A stretch of 64,000 nt of DNA from Opitutaceae bacterium. Its GTDB lineage: Bacteria; Verrucomicrobiota; Verrucomicrobiia; Opitutales; Opitutaceae. The notes under the pieces were generated by a model, which saw nothing but the letters and a program-made list of their open reading frames with translations, ran no database searches and was not told where the DNA came from. The position numbers were made by a program, and so were the translations under genes. The stretch is taken from NCBI GenBank assembly GCA_027490995.1, contig JAIXWY010000011.1, positions 1,054,001 through 1,118,000 on the forward strand. Reading direction: 5' to 3'. Numbering within the stretch: the stretch's first letter is position 1; the number at the start of each line of letters is the position of its first letter. Shown here in pieces: positions 52,975 through 62,586 of the stretch.

Positions 52975-54273
52975 ATGCCGCTGCCCGACCTGCTTCCCGT
53001 GGTCCCCTTCACCGCTCCCGTCCGGGGCAGCCTACGCCTACCGGGTTCCAAGAGCCTGACGAACCGCGCCCTGCTGCTCGCTGCGATGAGCCCGACCGCA
53101 GTGCGACTTGAGGGCGCGCTCGCCAGCGAGGACACCGTGTTGATGGCGACCGCCCTGCGCACGCTCGGCATCTCGGTCATCGCCGATCCGGCCGGCACCA
53201 CGCTGGTGGTCAGCGGCCAGGACCAAGCGTTCTCCACCGCGCGCGCTAGCCAGCCGATCGAGCTCTTCGTCGGCCTCGCCGGAACAGCCGCGCGGTTCCT
53301 CACCGCCTACTGCGCCACCGCGCCGCACGGCGTGTACCGCATCGACGGCATCGCGCAGATGCGGCGCCGCCCGATGCGCCCCCTACTGGACGCACTGCGC
53401 GCGCTCGGGGTCCGCGTCCGCTGTCTCGGAGAGGAAGGCTTCTTCCCCGTCGAGATCGAAGGCGGCGGACTGACCGGAGGTCGGGTGAGTTTGGACGCGA
53501 GCGAGAGCAGCCAATTGCTGTCCGCCCTGCTGATGATCGCGCCGCGCGCCCGCGCCCCGATCACCGTCGATCTGTGCGGGACCATCCGGCAGACGTTCGT
53601 CGATATGTCGCTCCGGCTGATGGCGGAGTTCGGCCTCGACGCCGTGCGCCGCGAGGGAGCTTCGTACCACCTTGCTCCCGCCACGTATCGTCCCCCCGGC
53701 GTGATCGAGATCGAACCCGACGCGACCGCGGCGAGCTACTTCCAAGCCCTTCCTTGGGTTGTCGGCGGCGCGCTGCATCTACCCGGGCTGCGCGCTCCCG
53801 GTGCCGGACTGCAGGGCGACTCGGCTTTCATCGACGTCCTCGGACGCGCGCGGACGCGGCCGGCGGGGGCGGCCTTGACGGAAGATTTCCACGAGATCTC
53901 GGACACCTTCCTGACGCTCGCCGCAATCGCGCCCCTCTTAGTTGGTCCAACGCGGATCACCGGGATTGCTCACACCCGCAAACAGGAGACCGATCGGGTG
54001 GCGGGCATGGCGACCGAACTCCGGCGTCTCGGCCAAGAAGTCACGGAGGAAGAGGACGCACTGACCATCGTCCCCCGCCCACTCCGCACCGGGGAAGTGA
54101 TCGAGACGTATGGCGACCACCGGTTCGCGATGAGCTTCGGTATTCTGGGCTGCCGTGATGTGCGCGGAGATGGCCGCCCCTGGCTGACCCTGCGGAACCC
54201 CGGTTGCTGCGCCAAAACCTTCCCTGACTTTTTCGATCGGCTCGACGCGTTGCGCCGGGCCACCCACGACTGA
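52975..54273 (+). CDS. aroA: 3-phosphoshikimate 1-carboxyvinyltransferase (EPSP synthase)
   Basis: A 432-residue shikimate pathway enzyme. LPGSKSLTNRALLLAA binds shikimate-3-phosphate, FVGLAGTAARFLTAY corresponds to the GNAGTAxR loop in altered form, and RKQETDRVAGMATELRRLG and YGDHRFAMSF are C-terminal signatures. Length is normal. It makes EPSP, upstream of chorismate and so of TyrA. The stop overlaps the cmk start by one base. Confidence 0.95.
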   Translation: MPLPDLLPVVPFTAPVRGSLRLPGSKSLTNRALLLAAMSPTAVRLEGALASEDTVLMATALRTLGISVIADPAGTTLVVSGQDQAFSTARASQPIELFVGLAGTAARFLTAYCATAPHGVYRIDGIAQMRRRPMRPLLDALRALGVRVRCLGEEGFFPVEIEGGGLTGGRVSLDASESSQLLSALLMIAPRARAPITVDLCGTIRQTFVDMSLRLMAEFGLDAVRREGASYHLAPATYRPPGVIEIEPDATAASYFQALPWVVGGALHLPGLRAPGAGLQGDSAFIDVLGRARTRPAGAALTEDFHEISDTFLTLAAIAPLLVGPTRITGIAHTRKQETDRVAGMATELRRLGQEVTEEEDALTIVPRPLRTGEVIETYGDHRFAMSFGILGCRDVRGDGRPWLTLRNPGCCAKTFPDFFDRLDALRRATHD

Positions 54274-54947
54274 TGGCCTCCCCCAGCTCCTTTCTCATCG
54301 TCGCCATCGACGGCGGCGCCGCCTCCGGTAAGTCCTCGACGGCGCGCGCGCTGGCGGCGCGTTTTCCCTTTTTGCACGTCGACACGGGAGCGCACTACCG
54401 CGCGATCACGGCGGAGATGCTGCGGCGCGGCGTCCCGCCCGAAGAGACGGCGGTCACCCGCGCACTCGGCGATCTCCTGCTCGGCACGCGCGTGCAGAAC
54501 GGCGCCGCGCTCTTGGAAATCGGCGGTCGTGTGCCCGGCGACGAGATCCGCTCTCCGGAGGTGAATGCCGCCGTTTCGCACTTCGCCGCATTACGACCCG
54601 TCCGCGCTGCACTCCTGGACTACCAGCGCGGACAGGCCGGCGTCGCACAGGCCCATGGCTTCCGCGGGCTGATCATGGAAGGACGCGACATCGGTTCCGT
54701 CATTTTCCCCGAGGCCGGCCTGCGCGTTTTCCTGCACGCGGATCCCGAGGAACGCGCCCGCCGCCGCGCGAAGGAGGGGCAGCAGGACTCCGTGGCCGAG
54801 CGCGACCGCCTCGATTCCTCGCGCCAGCATGCTCCGCTCACCTGCCCGACCGGCGCCGTCGATATCAACAGCACCCACCTTTCACTCGACGATGTGGTGG
54901 CGCAGATCGCCGCCCTGGTCAACGCCCGCACCACCACCGCACCATGA
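54273..54947 (+). CDS. cmk: Cytidylate kinase
   Basis: A 224-residue NMP kinase. AIDGGAASGKSSTARALA is the P-loop, HVDTGAHYRAIT and GRDIGSVIFPEA bind nucleotide, and DPEERARRRAKE is the lid. It phosphorylates CMP/dCMP. ATG at 54273 overlaps aroA. The usual downstream rpsA is missing; plsC follows instead. Confidence 0.94.
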   Translation: MASPSSFLIVAIDGGAASGKSSTARALAARFPFLHVDTGAHYRAITAEMLRRGVPPEETAVTRALGDLLLGTRVQNGAALLEIGGRVPGDEIRSPEVNAAVSHFAALRPVRAALLDYQRGQAGVAQAHGFRGLIMEGRDIGSVIFPEAGLRVFLHADPEERARRRAKEGQQDSVAERDRLDSSRQHAPLTCPTGAVDINSTHLSLDDVVAQIAALVNARTTTAP

Positions 54948-55606
54948 GCGCACGGCGCTACCAACATCCGGAGATGGATTTCCTGTACGGGATTTCCCAC
55001 TACTTGGCTCTCACCGCCTACGACATCTGCTTCCGCGGCGAGGTCACCGGCTTGAGCAATATCCCGCGACGGGGCCCCTTCATCATCGCGTGCAACCATG
55101 CCAGCCACCTCGACCCCCCGATCGTTGGCTCGCTGGTGTCGCGGCAGGTTGCCTTCTTCGCGCGCAAAACTCTTTGGAAGCCAGGCTTGGCGCAGTGGTG
55201 GCTCGACGGCGTCGGGACCATTCCGGTCGACCGCGACGGCGGCTCCGACGTCACCGCGATCAAACGCGTGCTGCAGACCCTGCAGTCGGGCAAGGCGCTG
55301 ATCCTGTTCCCCGAGGGCACCCGTTCACCGGACGGCAACCTGCAGTCGGCGAAGCCGGGCGTGGGGCTGATCGCCTGCCGCACGCAGGTGCCGGTGTTAC
55401 CGGTGCGGATCTTCAATTCGCACCGGGCGTTCGGACGCGGCGGCGGCGTGCACTTCGGCACGCCGGTGTCCGTGGCGTTTGGCCGCGTGCTTTCTCCGGC
55501 AGACTATGATCCCCCCGGTGCGGGCAAGGATCGTTACCAGCGGGTGAGTGAGCGTATCATGGCCGCGATCGCGGCGCTGGCGGAGCCCCGCGCGCCGGTT
55601 CTCTGA
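54944..55606 (+). CDS. plsC: 1-acylglycerol-3-phosphate acyltransferase
   Basis: A 220-residue membrane-associated acyltransferase. NHASHLDPPIVG is the HX4D catalytic motif, ILFPEGTRSPDG the second signature, and ARKTLWKPGLAQWWLDGVGTIPVDR lies between them. It makes phosphatidic acid at the inner membrane. Four-base overlap with cmk. Confidence 0.93.
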   Translation: MSARRYQHPEMDFLYGISHYLALTAYDICFRGEVTGLSNIPRRGPFIIACNHASHLDPPIVGSLVSRQVAFFARKTLWKPGLAQWWLDGVGTIPVDRDGGSDVTAIKRVLQTLQSGKALILFPEGTRSPDGNLQSAKPGVGLIACRTQVPVLPVRIFNSHRAFGRGGGVHFGTPVSVAFGRVLSPADYDPPGAGKDRYQRVSERIMAAIAALAEPRAPVL

Positions 55607-55649
55607 GCTCCGCCGCGAAACGCGGCCGCACCGAACCGCAAGGCAGAGC

Positions 55650-56618
55650 TTAACCCAGACCCGAGGCCAACCGTGCCCGCGCGAGCACGGCGGAGGCGGT
55701 CCCGCGGGCCTTCTCCGCACCGTCGCGCAGGATAGCTTGGACGTGGTCGAGGTTGGCGGCGAATTCCGCCCGGCGGGCGCGGTAAGGGGCGAAGTGCTCC
55801 CATGTCTGCTCGAACAGCAGTTTCTTCAGATCCCCGTAGCCGTACCCGCCTTCGCGGAGACGATTCTCCGCCTCGGCCGCGACCTCCTTGGCCGCGACCA
55901 GACGCAGGAGCTGAATGGCAAGATTACGGTCGGCATCCGGCTTGGGCTCCTGCGGGGTACGCGAGTCCATCACGATACCCATGATTTTCTTCCGTGTGGC
56001 CTTCTCGCCCCCGAAGAGATCGATCGTATTGCCGTAGCTCTTGCTCATCTTCTGGCCATCGAGCCCCGGCACCACGGCCACATCCTCGCGGATTTCGGAC
56101 TCCGGCACGACGAAGGTCTCGCCGTACGTCTGGTTGAACTTGATCGCGATGTCGCGCGTCATCTCCAGGTGCTGCTTCTGATCCTTGCCCACGGGCACCA
56201 CGGTCGTGTCGTAGAGCAGGATATCGGCGGCCATGAGGACCGGGTACGCGAAAAGTCCGAAGTTGGGGGAGATGCCGCGGGCGGTTTTATCCTTGTAGCT
56301 ATGCGCTCGCTCGAGGAGGCCCATCGGCGTGAGCGTGCCGATGATCCACATCAACTCGGCCACCTCGGGCACATCGCTCTGGCGCCAGAACACGCTGCGC
56401 TTGGGGTCGAGTCCGCAGGCCAGCCAGTCGAGCGCGACGTCGAGGGTGTTGCGCCGCCGCTGCTGCGGGTCGAGCAGAGAGGTCATCGAGTGGTAGTCCG
56501 CGATGAAATAGAAGCACTCGCCGTGCGACTGGGCGTCGATCGCGGGCCGCATGGCGCCGAAATAGTTGCCGATGTGCAGGGTGCCGGAGGGCTGGATGCC
56601 AGTCAGGGTGCGGGGCAT
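55650..56618 (-). CDS. trpS: Tryptophan-tRNA ligase
   Basis: A 322-residue class I aminoacyl-tRNA synthetase. GIQPSGTLHIGNYFGA holds the HIGH-type motif, LMAADILLYDTTVVPVGKDQKQHLEMTRDIA binds tryptophan, and GQKMSKSYGN is KMSKS. Normal length for bacterial TrpRS. ATG at 56618. Confidence 0.97.
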   Translation of the reverse strand: MPRTLTGIQPSGTLHIGNYFGAMRPAIDAQSHGECFYFIADYHSMTSLLDPQQRRRNTLDVALDWLACGLDPKRSVFWRQSDVPEVAELMWIIGTLTPMGLLERAHSYKDKTARGISPNFGLFAYPVLMAADILLYDTTVVPVGKDQKQHLEMTRDIAIKFNQTYGETFVVPESEIREDVAVVPGLDGQKMSKSYGNTIDLFGGEKATRKKIMGIVMDSRTPQEPKPDADRNLAIQLLRLVAAKEVAAEAENRLREGGYGYGDLKKLLFEQTWEHFAPYRARRAEFAANLDHVQAILRDGAEKARGTASAVLARARLASGLG

Positions 56619-56704
56619 GGACAGAAATTCAGGAAAGGAACGATCGTCACCGCCGGTGTGCCTCCGGGCAAGCCGAAGCGTGGGCGTGGTCTAGGGCGGT
56701 CGCC

Positions 56705-57382
56705 TCAGTCGCGGCGGGGCAAGTGGGAGACGCTCGCGCGGACCCGCGCGACGGTGTTCGCCGGGAGATAGCCCGAAAACGCGACGGTCGGCATGACCAG
56801 CGCGCGGCGACCGAGGAGGGTGCCGGGGTTGAGCACGGCATTGCAGCCCACCTCGGCGGCGTCACCGAGGATCGCGCCGAACTTGCGCAGACCCGTCGCG
56901 TACCCGCGGCCCTCCGCGTGGACCGTGATCTCTTTGCGGTCAAGGCGGAGGTTCGAGAGGACCACGCCGGCGCCGAGATGCGCGCGATTGCCGAGGACCG
57001 AGTCGCCGACGTAGCTAAAATGCGGGACCTCCACCCCATCGAGCAGTACGCAGTTCTTGAACTCGCACGCGTTGCCCAAGACACAGCCCGCGCCGGTGAT
57101 GACGCGACCACGGACATAGGCTCCGGGCCGGATCTCCGTTCCGGCACCGATCCACGCCGGACCGATCAGGGTCGCGGTGTGAGGAAGGATCACCCCGGGC
57201 TCCAGATGCACTTCGCCCTCTACGTGTACGCCAGGTGGAACCATCGGGCGGGACCAGGCGGCGACCGAGGCCAACGCCGGAGCGATGGCGGTGATCCATT
57301 CCCACGGTGCCGCCTCCTCGCGGAAGAACGGTGCGAAACGAGCGAGCGATTCCGGGAGTGAAAAGAACGTGCGCGCCTGCAT
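56705..57382 (-). CDS. Left-handed beta-helix (hexapeptide-repeat) nucleotidyl/acyl transferase-like protein
   Basis: A 225-residue protein dominated by hexapeptide repeats from about residue 55 (VHVEGEVHLEPGVILPHTATLIGPAWIGAGTEIRPGAYVRGRVITGAGCVLGNACEF pattern). It resembles the C-terminal, acetyltransferase-like part of GlmU-type proteins without the nucleotidyltransferase domain. It lies between trpS and kdsB in an envelope-flavoured stretch. The start ATG 57382 is preferred to one 12 codons upstream. Substrate unknown; sugar acylation is likely. Confidence 0.8.
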   Translation of the reverse strand: MQARTFFSLPESLARFAPFFREEAAPWEWITAIAPALASVAAWSRPMVPPGVHVEGEVHLEPGVILPHTATLIGPAWIGAGTEIRPGAYVRGRVITGAGCVLGNACEFKNCVLLDGVEVPHFSYVGDSVLGNRAHLGAGVVLSNLRLDRKEITVHAEGRGYATGLRKFGAILGDAAEVGCNAVLNPGTLLGRRALVMPTVAFSGYLPANTVARVRASVSHLPRRD

Positions 57383-57463
57383 GGGAGTTACACCGGAGGC
57401 AAGACGATCCGAGGGCACTGCGCGAGCGGCATTTACGGTTCGCGGGGTGGGCGGAGGCGGCAG

Positions 57464-58210
57464 TTAACCGAGCAAGGCCTCGAACTTGACCGCGTCCTCC
57501 GGGGTATCGACGCCGATGGTCGGATCCTCCGTGAGGTCACATGCGATGGAATAGCCGTTCTCGAGTACCCGGAGCTGCTCAAGGCGCTCGATGTGCTCCA
57601 GTTCCCCTTGCGGCAGGCGGGCGAACCGTTCCAGAAGATCGGCGTGGTAGGCGTAAAGACCCAAGTGGCGGTAGCACGGGTGAGTCGCGACCCACGCGTC
57701 ATCGACCTTACCGCCCAAGTCCCGGGCGAAGGGAATCGGCGACCGCGAGAAGAAGAGCGCGCGCCGCGAGGCCTTCGCGAGCACTACCTTCACCTGATTA
57801 GGGTTCGCGAAGTCGACCGCCGTACGGAAGGGCGTCGCGAGAGTCGCCATCGGCGCCTCGCCTTGAATCGCGGACGCCAGCGCACGGATCTGCGCTGCGG
57901 AGACCAAGGGCTCGTCGGCTTGGACATTTACGACAAAATCAGCCCCCACGATCCGGTTCGCCTCCGCGATCCGGTCCGTGCCCGTCGCATGCGCCCGGCT
58001 CGTCTTAATAATCGAGAAGTTTCCGCCAGCTAACGGCTCCTGCAACAAGTCATCATCTATGGCGAAGTGAACCGGAAGATCAGGAACTTGGGAAACAATT
58101 CGATCCGCCACCCATCGCAGTAACGCTTTCCCGCGGACCCGGTGGAGCAGCTTCCGGGGGAAGCGGGTCGACTCCAGGCGACAGGGTACAATGATGGCGA
58201 GCGAGGGCAT
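57464..58210 (-). CDS. kdsB: 3-deoxy-manno-octulosonate cytidylyltransferase
   Basis: A 248-residue CMP-Kdo synthetase for LPS core. IVPCRLESTRFPRKLLHRVRGKALL, VVNVQADEPLVS and the late IGVDTPEDAVKFEALL signatures are clear. ATG at 58210 gives the family N-terminus; a longer reading adds 23 residues. Presence indicates Kdo-containing LPS. Confidence 0.95.
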   Translation of the reverse strand: MPSLAIIVPCRLESTRFPRKLLHRVRGKALLRWVADRIVSQVPDLPVHFAIDDDLLQEPLAGGNFSIIKTSRAHATGTDRIAEANRIVGADFVVNVQADEPLVSAAQIRALASAIQGEAPMATLATPFRTAVDFANPNQVKVVLAKASRRALFFSRSPIPFARDLGGKVDDAWVATHPCYRHLGLYAYHADLLERFARLPQGELEHIERLEQLRVLENGYSIACDLTEDPTIGVDTPEDAVKFEALLG

Positions 58211-58281
58211 TTCCGCACTTTGGGTGCTTGGTTTTTGGGTTGCAAGCCACGCCCGGCTTTCGTGATTGGAACCCCTCACGC

Positions 58282-58581
<300 letters not shown>

Positions 58582-58648
58582 GCCGGGATCCGGCGTTCTG
58601 GCTCCGCTCCCCTACCTGCAGGCGATCACCCGCGGGGTTCGCACGCGC

Positions 58649-59467
58649 TCACCTCCCCGGAAGCGCGAAACCAAAGAGCCGGCACGCATTGCGGGTGCTT
58701 GCCTCCGCCAATTGCGCGAGGGGGATGTTGAACAACTCGGCGGCGAACGAGGCGGTCAAGGCGACGTACGCGGGCTCATTCGGTTTACCGCGATGCGGCG
58801 TCGGGGTGAGGAAAGGGGCGTCAGTCTCGAGGAGAAAGCGCTCCCAACCCAAACGGCGGGCGGCGGCGCGGACCGTCTCCGCGTTCTTGTAGGTGAGCAC
58901 GCCGGTGAACGAGGCCCAGCCTCCCCGCTCGATGAGTAGGTCCATCTCGTCGGGTCCTTCGACAAAACAATGGAAGACCACACGGCGCCAGTCGACGCCG
59001 CTCGCATCGACGCGCTCCACGCATTCGCGGAACGCACCGCGCGAATGAATCACCACCGGGGTCTGCCAGCGCCGGGCCAGCGCGAGACCGGCGTCGAAGG
59101 CTTGGCGCTGCAGCCCGAGCAACCGCTCCGCCGCCGCTGGGTCATCCTTGGGCAGGTGAAAACGATCGAGCCCCATCTCACCGATCGCCACCGGGCGCAG
59201 ACGTCCCGGTTCCGTGAAGAACGCATCCACGCGCGCGAGTTGCTCGGCCCAGTCGTCGCCAACCGAGCAGGGATGCAGGCCGACGGTGAACTGGACATAG
59301 CCGCCGGAACCTTCCGCAAGGTCGCGGTACAGCGACCAGTCGTCCGTCGCGGTGCCAATGGTGATCACTGCCTCGACGCCGGCGGCGCGCGCGCGGTCGA
59401 GCACGGCGGGCAAGTCTCCGTGCCGGTGGTACGAGTCAAGATGAAGGTGCGTGTCGATGAGCCCCAT
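58649..59467 (-). CDS. tatD: TatD family metal-dependent hydrolase
   Basis: A 272-residue TatD-type DNase. DTHLHLDSY has the HxH metal site, GEMGLDRFH the Glu, VIHSRGA and HCFVEGP the His residues, and ETDAPFLTP the final Asp. PYRGKPNEP-like ending here reads HRGKPNEPAYV. It overlaps nothing and lies six bases after the carboxypeptidase gene on the same strand. Confidence 0.93.
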   Translation of the reverse strand: MGLIDTHLHLDSYHRHGDLPAVLDRARAAGVEAVITIGTATDDWSLYRDLAEGSGGYVQFTVGLHPCSVGDDWAEQLARVDAFFTEPGRLRPVAIGEMGLDRFHLPKDDPAAAERLLGLQRQAFDAGLALARRWQTPVVIHSRGAFRECVERVDASGVDWRRVVFHCFVEGPDEMDLLIERGGWASFTGVLTYKNAETVRAAARRLGWERFLLETDAPFLTPTPHRGKPNEPAYVALTASFAAELFNIPLAQLAEASTRNACRLFGFALPGR

Positions 59468-59473
59468 CGTGAA

Positions 59474-60985
59474 TCAGCGGCGAGCGTCGGCCAGCGGCAG
59501 GTAGCGTTCGCGGAGATAGCGGAGCAGGTGGCGCGGGCTGAGCGGCTCGCCGGTGACGCGCTGGACGAGTTCCTGCGTATCGTAACGCCGTCCTTGGTGG
59601 TGGATCTCCGTCCGCAACCAACCGAGTAGACGGCTGAAGTCGCCGCGCGCGAAATCCGCCTCCAGCCCAGGATAGGCTGCCAGCGCGGTGTACCAAAGCT
59701 GGGCTGCCATCATGTTCCCAATGCAATAGCTCGGGAAGTAACCGAAGGCTCCGCCGCTCCAGTGCACGTCTTGAAGCACGCCGAGGCGGTCCGAGGGCGG
59801 AGTGAGTCCGAGCAATTCCGTGGAAAGCGCGTTCCACGCCGCGGGCAGATCGACCACCTTCAGATCGCCACGGAACAGCCGCTGCTCGATCTCGAACCGC
59901 AGCAGGATGTGGAGATTATAGGTCACCTCATCGGAATCGACTCGGATGAGCGTGGGTTCGACGGCGTTGATCGCGCGGTACAGCGTCTCGCTATCCACAG
60001 CGGCGGTCTGCTCGGGGAAATGCGCGCGGAAACGCGGCTCGAAGTGCGTCCAGAACGCACGGCTGCGCGAAACCTGATTTTCCCAAAGGCGGCTCTGGGA
60101 CTCATGGACACCCATGCCAACGGACTGGCCCAGCGGCGTGCCCAGATGCTCGACCTGCAGACCCTGCTCGTAGAGTCCGTGACCGGTCTCGTGAATCGAG
60201 CTGAAGAGCGAATCCAGCGGATTATCCACGTCGAACCGAGTCGTCATCCGCACGTCGGCAGGCGAGCCGCCGCAGAACGGATGCAGCGACACGTCGATGC
60301 GGCCACGTTGGTAATCGAAACCCAGCGCAGCCGTCACCTCGCGGAGGAACGTCTGCTGTCCCGCCACCGGAAACCCACGGAATAGCCCGGGGTTCGTTGG
60401 CCGAGTGCCAGCGACGATCTCGCGGACCAACGGCAGCAGTCCGGCCTTCAATTCGGTAAAGAGCCGATCGACGCGCTCGGTCGTCATACCGGGATCGTGG
60501 CGGTCGATCGCGTAGTCGTAGGCCCGGTCACCCCACCCTTGAAACACCGCTTCCTCCCGCGCCAGCGCGAGATGCTGCTCCAAGTAGGGTGCGTAGGGAG
60601 CAAAGGTGTTATTACGACGATTCTCCGCCCAGGCATGGTAGGCCTCGCTCTGCAAACGGGCCTTCTCAGCGACGAACCGGGACGGCAGACGGACTGCCCG
60701 GTCGAAATCGCGGCGGGCCAGCCGCACGATCACCCGCGCATCCGGGTCCAGTGTGTCCGGAGCGGCCTCCAGTTCACGGAGCGCGGCATCGAGTTCGGGA
60801 TCTGTGGCCGCCGCATGGAGGATCTCCGCGAGCACGGTCATCTGCTCTGCCCGACAGGCGGCGCTGCCCTCCGGAAGATTTACCTGTTCATCCCAGCCAA
60901 GGACGGAGGAAACGGACTCGAGGACGTGGGCGCGGTGCAGGCGAGACAGCAGCCGGGAGTACGCGGGGGAAGAGGGGGAAGGCAT
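59474..60985 (-). CDS. M32 family carboxypeptidase
   Basis: A 503-residue thermostable-carboxypeptidase-1-type enzyme. SIHETGHGLYEQGL is the HExxH zinc motif with the following Gly/Glu, MGVHESQSRLWENQV is the next family block and contains the third ligand Glu, and EVTYNLHILLRFEIEQRLFRGDL is C-terminal. It removes C-terminal residues from peptides in the cytoplasm. Operon with tatD. Confidence 0.94.
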   Translation of the reverse strand: MPSPSSPAYSRLLSRLHRAHVLESVSSVLGWDEQVNLPEGSAACRAEQMTVLAEILHAAATDPELDAALRELEAAPDTLDPDARVIVRLARRDFDRAVRLPSRFVAEKARLQSEAYHAWAENRRNNTFAPYAPYLEQHLALAREEAVFQGWGDRAYDYAIDRHDPGMTTERVDRLFTELKAGLLPLVREIVAGTRPTNPGLFRGFPVAGQQTFLREVTAALGFDYQRGRIDVSLHPFCGGSPADVRMTTRFDVDNPLDSLFSSIHETGHGLYEQGLQVEHLGTPLGQSVGMGVHESQSRLWENQVSRSRAFWTHFEPRFRAHFPEQTAAVDSETLYRAINAVEPTLIRVDSDEVTYNLHILLRFEIEQRLFRGDLKVVDLPAAWNALSTELLGLTPPSDRLGVLQDVHWSGGAFGYFPSYCIGNMMAAQLWYTALAAYPGLEADFARGDFSRLLGWLRTEIHHQGRRYDTQELVQRVTGEPLSPRHLLRYLRERYLPLADARR

Positions 60986-61026
60986 GGATCCAAACTCAAC
61001 CGCATCCGCGAGGACGGGGCAAGCGG

Positions 61027-61290
61027 CTACACCTTCGCGCTATTGTCGCACTTGAAATGGACGCGCGAACGACGCAACGCGTGGGCGCGCTGGGCGGAAG
61101 CGAGAGCGCCATCCTGGCGCGGCAGGCCGAAGGCGCCGACGCCCGGGGAGGCCGCCTCGGCCTCCTGTTCCGCAGCCGCGGCGAGGCAGAGCAGCAACTC
61201 CGCGCCCGCCGGCAGCCGGCGGGCCGGAAAGCCGGCCTGCTGGCTAAGCCACGACAAGAGCGAAGGAGAGGGAGTAGACACGGTGCTCAC
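61027..61290 (-). CDS. Possible small protein, uncertain
   Basis: An 87-residue open frame from a GTG at 61290 (LLSWLSQQAGFPARRLPAGAE...) in the otherwise empty 60986-61337 interval (352 bases). It has no recognised family; Leu/Ala-rich helix-like centre and a basic C-terminus ending NSAKV. A rightward frame also stays open here, as expected in high-GC DNA. I cannot tell whether it is real. Confidence 0.25.
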   Translation of the reverse strand: MSTVSTPSPSLLSWLSQQAGFPARRLPAGAELLLCLAAAAEQEAEAASPGVGAFGLPRQDGALASAQRAHALRRSRVHFKCDNSAKV

Positions 61291-61337
61291 GCAACCCGTA
61301 CGATGGCAGCACGAGGCCGCCCGAGTCAACGCACGGC

Positions 61338-62381
61338 TCAACGGGTGGCGGCGCGCAGCGTCTCGCCCCCGTGCCAGATGCCCTCGACCATCAGCGTGCG
61401 CCCCTGCTCCGGCAGCCCCCGCTCATTGCGCTCCATCATGGCGATCAAGGCATCGACACCGGTTGCCCCGATCAGCCGACCGTTTTGGAAAATCCCCGCG
61501 CAGCGCTGCTCGCGCGAGGAGAGACCGAGCCCGGCCAGTCCGAGGGTGGCGGGGACTTTCCAGCCGAGTTGGTGCATCACCGGCAGGAGCGCCTCGGCTC
61601 CCGGAGTGATCACCACGTCTGGCTGCTCGCGTGCCGCCCATGCCGCCAGCGTGGCGGCGTCCCCCCAGTCGTCGAGCAGCAGCGGCGCCGCCGACGTGAT
61701 GGCCGGGAGATCCCGCTGGCCGAAGAGCAAGCCCGCCTCCCAGCGCCCGTGAAATCGACCTTGGTGGGAACGGAGCAGCACGAGGCCGGGACGGCGGTAG
61801 CCTCGGCGATGGCATTCCTGCACGACCCGTAGACTGGAAAAATAGTGGTCGTTGCAGACCGTCATCAGGTTGAGACCCGGAAACGGCGTGCTCAGGCAGA
61901 CCGCCGCAAAGTGCTCCCACGCCAGCTGCGGAGGCGGTGCCCCGGCAGGCACCGGACCCACCAGCACTCCGTGGATGCCGCGCGAGCGCAGGATCTCGCT
62001 GAAGCGCTTGTTGTCCATCTCGTCGCGGTGCAGCCAGAACTCCTGCGCGTTGTAGCCGCGCTCCGCCGCCCGCTCCAGCGCCCCCTCACGCATCTGGCGG
62101 ACGGTCGGAGCCGGCGCCACGCGCCACCCGTCCTCGGTCGGAAAGGGTGAGACCAACGCGAGCACCGGCCGATCCTGCACCGGACGCCGACGCCGCCGCG
62201 CGCGCATCAGCACCGAGATGTACGCGTTGGGCTGATATCCCATGCGCTCGGCCAGGGCACGGATCCGCGCCCTCGTCTCCGCCGAGATCCGCGGGTGATT
62301 CGCCAGCGCCATCGAAACTGTGGCCTGGGTGACCCCGGCCCGCTCGGCGACATGGCGCATGGTGATGCGATCGGTGTTCAC
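61338..62381 (-). CDS. LacI family transcriptional regulator
   Basis: A 347-residue regulator. The N-terminal helix-turn-helix is ITMRHVAERAGVTQATVSMAL with the hinge EETRARI-type ISAETRARIRALAERMGYQPN. The rest is a periplasmic-binding-protein-like effector domain (HGVLVGPVPAG, NDHYFSSLRVVQECHRRGYRRPGLV, GVDALIAMMERNERG). GTG start at 62381 puts the HTH at residue 7; longer upstream readings cross the intergenic DNA. It is divergent from the cytochrome gene. Sugar-type effector expected. Confidence 0.92.
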   Translation of the reverse strand: MNTDRITMRHVAERAGVTQATVSMALANHPRISAETRARIRALAERMGYQPNAYISVLMRARRRRRPVQDRPVLALVSPFPTEDGWRVAPAPTVRQMREGALERAAERGYNAQEFWLHRDEMDNKRFSEILRSRGIHGVLVGPVPAGAPPPQLAWEHFAAVCLSTPFPGLNLMTVCNDHYFSSLRVVQECHRRGYRRPGLVLLRSHQGRFHGRWEAGLLFGQRDLPAITSAAPLLLDDWGDAATLAAWAAREQPDVVITPGAEALLPVMHQLGWKVPATLGLAGLGLSSREQRCAGIFQNGRLIGATGVDALIAMMERNERGLPEQGRTLMVEGIWHGGETLRAATR

Positions 62382-62511
62382 GGTGGGGCCCGAGGCGAAG
62401 AAGAACCCCCGCGACGGCCATGGCAAGCATCCGCCAAGAAACCGGAAGAACAACACCTGCGCATCCCTTGGCAAAAACCACACAGCACCCCGCCGGGATC
62501 CATGGCATAAC

Positions 62512-62523
62512 GGTAGCGCTGCA
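62512..62523. promoter_or_regulatory. Imperfect AGCGCT-centred palindrome, possible LacI-type site
   Basis: GGTAGC-GCTGCA, centred on AGCGCT, lies between the LacI gene and the cytochrome gene. Many LacI-family operators share a central CG or GCGC. Arms match at four of six positions, so this is weak. Confidence 0.22.
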
Positions 62524-62586
62524 AAAGGTTTGTTTCCGACTAGGTCCCGCCGGCTCACCTCCATCCAGACCTCAACCACGACTCCC

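Noticed and set aside
55613..55625. CCGCG-AAA-CGCGG hairpin between plsC and trpS as a terminator
   Set aside because: Stem of only five to six base pairs and no T-tract on either strand.
55548..56771. 407-codon rightward open frame opposite trpS
   Set aside because: trpS has HIGH and KMSKS motifs on the other strand; this frame has no family features.
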